Origin: an uncultured Prevotella sp.
GTDB taxonomy: Bacteria > Bacteroidota > Bacteroidia > Bacteroidales > Bacteroidaceae
DNA: 8,750 bases
Reading direction: 5' to 3'
NCBI GenBank assembly: GCA_902477645.1
Contig: CABSIA010000129.1
Location: forward strand, 1-8,750
Below, in pieces: positions 5,632 to 8,750 of the stretch (position 1 is the first letter of the stretch; each line of letters opens with the position of its first letter). The notes beneath the pieces were generated by a model that saw only the letters and a program-made list of their open reading frames with translations, ran no database searches and was not told the DNA's origin. The position numbers were made by a program, and so were the translations under genes.

Positions 5632-6879
5632 ATGGCAACAATAAAACCATTCAAGGGTATTCGCCCTCCAAAAGACCTTGTTGAGAAGGTTGAGTCGCGC
5701 CCGTATGATGTTCTTGACTCAGAAGAGGCAAGAATTGAGGCTGGTGACAATGAGATGAGCCTGTATCATATCATTAAGCCGGAAATTGATTTCCCAGTTG
5801 GCACAAGTGAATATGATCCACGTGTTTATGAGAAAGCGGCGGAGAACTTCCGTAAATTTCAGGAAAAAGGATGGCTTGTGCAGGATGCGGAGGAGCACTA
5901 TTACATATATGCTCAGACCATGGAAGGCAAAACGCAATATGGCCTGGTTGTCGGAGCATACGTCGATGACTATATGACGGGTGTGATAAAAAAACATGAG
6001 CTTACCCGTAGGGACAAGGAAGAGGACCGCATGAAACATGTGCGTGTAAACGATGCCAACATTGAGCCTGTGTTTTTTGCTTATCCTGACAATAAGGTCT
6101 TGGACGGCCTCATTATGAAATATGCCGCAACTGAGCCTGAATATGATTTTATAGCCCCAGTAGATGGCTTTGGGCATAAATTCTGGGTTGTTGGCGATGA
6201 CGAGGACATAAAGCTCATAACAGAGGAGTTTGCCAAGATGCCAAGTCTGTATATTGCTGATGGTCATCACCGTTCGGCAGCTGCCGCACTTGTAGGCGCG
6301 GAGAAGGCAAAGGCAAATCCAAATCATCGTGGTGACGAGGAATACAACTATTTCATGGCTGTTTGTTTCCAGGCCTCGCAACTCACAATTCTCGATTACA
6401 ACCGTGTGGTTAAAGACCTTAACCGCATGGACAATGTTGAGTTTATGCAAAAATTAGGACGAAACTTTATAGTTGAGGACAAGGGTGAGGACATTTATAA
6501 GCCTCAGAGACTGCACGAGTTCTCAATGTATCTCGACGGCCATTGGTACTCGCTCACCGCCAAGGAAGGCACATACGACGATAACGACCCGATAGGTGTT
6601 CTTGATGTTGATATCTCAAGCCGCCTTATTCTTGATGACCTGTTGGGTATTAAGGATTTGCGCGGCAGCAACCGTATTGACTTCGTAGGCGGACTGCGGG
6701 GACTCGGAGAATTGAAGCGGAGGGTAGACAGCGGCGAGATGAGAATGGCGTTGGCTCTTTATCCAGTATCTATGCAGCAAATTATGGATATTGCCGACAG
6801 CGGAAAGATTATGCCTCCAAAAGCCACATGGTTTGAGCCAAAATTGAGGTCGGGACTCGTAATCCATAAATTGTCTTGA
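5632..6879 (+). CDS. DUF1015 (COG4198) family protein, possible serine-linked enzyme
   Basis: Cytoplasmic protein of 415 aa, a usual length for the DUF1015 family; no signal peptide or membrane segment is seen. The N-terminus has the family signature IKPFKGIRPP...SRPYDVLDSEEAR (PYDV at 24-27). A middle motif KHELTRRDKEEDR starts at K121 (H122, E123). The most striking motif is IADGHHRSAAAAL, with D210, G211, H212, H213 and R214 (codons 6259-6273). This G-x-H-R turn followed by an alanine-rich helix resembles the phosphate-binding site of ParB/sulfiredoxin-fold proteins, a fold shared by the free-serine kinases SerK (Thermococcus) and SbnI (Staphylococcus). The gene follows serC and serA and takes the place where a phosphoserine phosphatase might be expected. 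I therefore infer, without proof, that it acts on serine or phosphoserine or a related metabolite. The family call rests on motif recognition; the function is open. yigZ follows 15 bp downstream. Confidence 0.85.
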   Translation: MATIKPFKGIRPPKDLVEKVESRPYDVLDSEEARIEAGDNEMSLYHIIKPEIDFPVGTSEYDPRVYEKAAENFRKFQEKGWLVQDAEEHYYIYAQTMEGKTQYGLVVGAYVDDYMTGVIKKHELTRRDKEEDRMKHVRVNDANIEPVFFAYPDNKVLDGLIMKYAATEPEYDFIAPVDGFGHKFWVVGDDEDIKLITEEFAKMPSLYIADGHHRSAAAALVGAEKAKANPNHRGDEEYNYFMAVCFQASQLTILDYNRVVKDLNRMDNVEFMQKLGRNFIVEDKGEDIYKPQRLHEFSMYLDGHWYSLTAKEGTYDDNDPIGVLDVDISSRLILDDLLGIKDLRGSNRIDFVGGLRGLGELKRRVDSGEMRMALALYPVSMQQIMDIADSGKIMPPKATWFEPKLRSGLVIHKLS

Positions 6880-6894
6880 CCATAAACGTGTTAC

Positions 6895-7482
6895 ATGACT
6901 GACGAATACAAAACAATTTCAGAAGACAACGTAGGCGAGGGATATTACACCGAGAAACGAAGTAAGTTCCTCGCCTTTGCCCATCATGTTGAGACCGTTG
7001 ATGAGGTAAAGAAAATTATAGACGGGTATCGAAAGAAGTATTACGATGCCCGTCATGTATGTTATGCCTATATGTTGGGATATGAGCGGTTGGAGTTTAG
7101 GGCTAACGACGACGGTGAGCCTTCAGCAACAGCCGGTAAGCCAATATTGGGACAGATAAACTCCAACGAGCTTACCGACATATTGATAGTCGTAATCAGA
7201 TATTATGGCGGCGTAAACCTCGGCACGGGCGGACTTATTGTGGCATACCGCACAGCGGCGGCAGATGCTATTGAAAACTGTGTACAGGAAACCAGGCTTG
7301 TTGAGGAGAAAATAACCTACACGTTTACATATCCGATGATGAACGATGTGATGAAGGTTGTAAAGGATATGCAGCCACGCATAATAAGTCAAGTTTTCGA
7401 CAATACCTGTTCAATAACTCTTTCTATCAGGAAAAGCATGGCGGGGCAGTTGCAGGCACGGCTTGACAAATTGTCGTTCTGA
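6895..7482 (+). CDS. YigZ/IMPACT family protein (UPF0029)
   Basis: Soluble 195-aa protein with the two-domain build of bacterial YigZ. The N-terminal UPF0029/IMPACT domain (about 15-125) carries both signatures: DGEPSATAGKPIL at 73-85 and YYGGVNLGTGG at 103-113. The C-terminal part (about 138-195, ITYTFTYPMMNDVMKVV onward) fits the ferredoxin-like DUF1949 domain. Eukaryotic IMPACT modulates the translation regulator GCN1/GCN2; the molecular role of the bacterial proteins is unsettled. The ATG at 6895 lies 15 bp after the DUF1015 stop with no promoter or hairpin between, so the two are very likely co-transcribed. The length is about that of E. coli YigZ (roughly 200 aa), so the gene is complete. 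It ends at 7482, before a 193-bp gap. Confidence 0.93.
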   Translation: MTDEYKTISEDNVGEGYYTEKRSKFLAFAHHVETVDEVKKIIDGYRKKYYDARHVCYAYMLGYERLEFRANDDGEPSATAGKPILGQINSNELTDILIVVIRYYGGVNLGTGGLIVAYRTAAADAIENCVQETRLVEEKITYTFTYPMMNDVMKVVKDMQPRIISQVFDNTCSITLSIRKSMAGQLQARLDKLSF

Positions 7483-7508
7483 CCCATTGTTTGTGGAAAC
7501 TCGTAGGA

Positions 7509-7524
7509 CCGCTATATATAGCGG
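7509..7524. terminator. 16-bp perfect palindrome after yigZ, possible operon-end hairpin
   Basis: CCGCTATATATAGCGG is a perfect palindrome 26 bases after the yigZ stop. As RNA it forms a six-pair stem with a UAUA loop, GC-capped at the base. The following CCGC (7525-7528) makes GCGGCCGC (7521-7528), so GCGG can pair with either flanking CCGC. No T tract follows on the + strand, so this is not a standard intrinsic terminator; a protein-binding site is an alternative. Confidence 0.35.
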
Positions 7525-7610
7525 CCGCAAATAATGTGCTCAATTTTGGCAGTTGAGGAGTTAAGCCGATAGCAGATAGTTTGCCGGGGTTCAAAAAATT
7601 ACAGGCAAAA

Positions 7611-7642
7611 TTTGTATAAGTTCTCTTAATTTTGTAATTTTG
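7611..7642 (+). promoter_or_regulatory. Promoter of pheT (Bacteroidota type)
   Basis: TTTG (7611-7614), a 20-bp spacer and TAATTTTG (7635-7642) match the Bacteroidota consensus at every fixed position. Transcription would start near 7649, leaving about 27 nt before the pheT ATG. A second identical TAATTTTG lies immediately before it (7627-7634), but has no TTTG at the right distance. GTTCTC (7620-7625) and GAGAAC (7653-7658) form inverted arms around the -7 region and could be an operator, though 6-bp arms may be chance. The rest of 7483-7675 holds only the palindrome at 7509-7524. Confidence 0.65.
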
Positions 7643-7675
7643 CAAAGTTTTTGAGAACATATACAAATCATTATA

Positions 7676-8750
7676 ATGAATATATCTTATAAATGGCTAA
7701 AAGAGTATGTTGACTTCACTCTTACACCACAGGAAACCGCGGACGCGCTGACATCTTGTGGACTTGAGGTCGGCAGTCTCGAAGAAGTCCAGACTATTAA
7801 AGGCGGATTGAAAGGACTCTATGTAGGCAAGGTGCTTACATGCGAGGCACATCCCAATAGTGACCATCTACATGTTACAACTGTTGACCTTGGCAAAGGT
7901 GAGCCTCAGCAGATTGTCTGTGGCGCTCCAAATGTTGCCGCAGGCCAGAAAGTTATTGTTGCCGATCTTGGCTGCGTGCTCTATGACGGTGACAAGGAGT
8001 TTGTAATCAAGAAATCAAAGCTTCGTGGCGTAGAGAGCTTGGGCATGATTTGCGCCGAGGACGAAATCGGTGTCGGCACATCCCATGATGGTATCATTGT
8101 TTTGCCAGAGGACGCACAAGTTGGTATGCCCGCAGCTGAGTATTACAATCTTGAGAGCGATTGGCTTATTGAGATTGACATTACCGCAAACCGCGCTGAC
8201 GCACTTAGCCACTATGGTGTAGCCCGTGACCTCTATGCATGGTTCGTGCAGAATGGATATGAGACAAAGCTTCATCGTCCAGACTGCAGCAAGTTTGCTG
8301 TCGACAACGAGGACCTTGTTGTTGATGTTCAGATTGAGAACATAGAGGCTTGCAAACGCTATGCCTGCATATCTGTAACAGACTGTGAGGTAAAGGAGAG
8401 TCCGGAATGGCTGCAGAACAAACTGAATATTGTTGGCGTAAGGCCAATTAACAATATCGTCGACATAACAAACTATATCATGATGGCATACGGACAGCCT
8501 ATGCACTGCTTCGATGCTGATATGGTAAATGGCAACAAGATAGTTGTCCGTACTCAGCCAGAGGGAACTCATTTCACCACACTTGACGGTGAGGATCATG
8601 AGCTTGGCCTGCACGACCTTAGCATCTGTAATGCAGAGGAGCCAATGTGTATTGCCGGTATATTTGGCGGTAAGGGTAGTGGAACATACGAGACCACACG
8701 CAATGTGGTTTTGGAGAGAGCATGTTTTCATCCTACATGGATTAGGAAGA
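7676..8750 (+). CDS. pheT: Phenylalanyl-tRNA synthetase beta subunit (3' truncated by window)
   Basis: Beta subunit of the cytoplasmic (alpha-beta)2 phenylalanyl-tRNA synthetase. The frame is open from ATG 7676 to the window edge, 358 codons plus one base, less than half of the usual ~800 aa. It begins MNISYKWLKEYVDF, the standard PheT start. An OB-fold tRNA-binding domain (about 42-152) follows, with LYVGKVLTCEAHPNSDHLHV and KSKLRGVESLGMICAEDEIG. Then come ITANRADALSHYGVARDL (N172-D175, usually NRPD) and the start of the B3/B4 editing domain, with VRPINNIVDITNY from V255 and GQPMHCFDAD from G273. The later B5, catalytic-like core and FDX-ACB domains lie beyond the window. The alpha-subunit gene pheS is not immediately upstream, so pheS and pheT are not arranged pheS-pheT here, and pheT appears to have its own promoter. 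The identification is firm. Confidence 0.97.
   Translation, partial: MNISYKWLKEYVDFTLTPQETADALTSCGLEVGSLEEVQTIKGGLKGLYVGKVLTCEAHPNSDHLHVTTVDLGKGEPQQIVCGAPNVAAGQKVIVADLGCVLYDGDKEFVIKKSKLRGVESLGMICAEDEIGVGTSHDGIIVLPEDAQVGMPAAEYYNLESDWLIEIDITANRADALSHYGVARDLYAWFVQNGYETKLHRPDCSKFAVDNEDLVVDVQIENIEACKRYACISVTDCEVKESPEWLQNKLNIVGVRPINNIVDITNYIMMAYGQPMHCFDADMVNGNKIVVRTQPEGTHFTTLDGEDHELGLHDLSICNAEEPMCIAGIFGGKGSGTYETTRNVVLERACFHPTWIRK

Noticed and set aside
5719..6450. 243-codon minus-strand frame and a 63-codon + strand frame (5786-5977) inside the DUF1015 gene
   Set aside because: Both overlap the conserved DUF1015 frame and show no domain, leader or spacing of their own.
7588..7594. GGTTCAA resembling a tRNA T-loop
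   Set aside because: No acceptor, D or anticodon arms can be built around it and no CCA or discriminator context is present.
7580..7609. TTTGCC/GGCAAA inverted repeat as a hairpin or riboswitch upstream of pheT
   Set aside because: The stem has only 6 bp with an 18-base loop and lies upstream of the predicted transcript start, so it would not be in the pheT leader.
8015..8731. 238-codon open frame on the minus strand inside pheT
   Set aside because: It is entirely opposite conserved PheT sequence and shows no family motif; the + strand frame is clearly the gene.

Overview
The window looks like chromosomal DNA of a Bacteroidota member, most likely order Bacteroidales (Prevotella/Bacteroides-like). 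The evidence is a large secreted TlpA-type thioredoxin protein of a kind typical of this phylum, a short ACT-less SerA with the TPKKMG active-site signature, AT-rich leaders without Shine-Dalgarno sequences, and promoter-like TTTG-N20-TAnnTTTG elements. This is inference from motifs; no database search was possible. All six recognisable genes lie on the + strand, and I see no mobile element, CRISPR array, tRNA or rRNA gene.

Layout. 1-1176: 3' part of a DEAD-box RNA helicase with a DbpA-type RNA-binding tail (5' end outside the window). 1192-1218: three tandem 9-bp units just before the next gene. 1230-3149: secreted 639-aa protein with a C-terminal WCGPC thioredoxin domain. 3150-3435: a 286-bp gene-free stretch with a weak terminator-like hairpin and two candidate promoters. 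3436-4509: serC. 4510-4636: strong hairpin plus an AT palindrome. 4637-5554: short-form serA. 5570-5601: second strong hairpin. 5632-6879: DUF1015 family gene. 6895-7482: YigZ/IMPACT family gene, 15 bp downstream of DUF1015. 7483-7675: GC-capped palindrome and a near-ideal Bacteroidota promoter. 7676-8750: 5' part of pheT, running off the window.

The central unit is serC-serA-DUF1015-yigZ. SerA and SerC perform the first two steps of phosphorylated serine synthesis (3-phosphoglycerate to 3-phosphohydroxypyruvate to phosphoserine). The third enzyme, phosphoserine phosphatase (SerB), is absent here, and its expected place is taken by a DUF1015 protein with an ADGHHR motif. That motif resembles the phosphate-binding turn of ParB/sulfiredoxin-fold enzymes, a fold that includes the free-serine kinases SerK and SbnI. 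The most interesting hypothesis in the window is that the DUF1015 protein handles serine or phosphoserine, perhaps as a kinase linking serine back to glycolysis. The hairpins between serC, serA and DUF1015 suggest the genes are not expressed at equal levels. The flanking helicase, thioredoxin-like and pheT genes appear to be ordinary neighbours.
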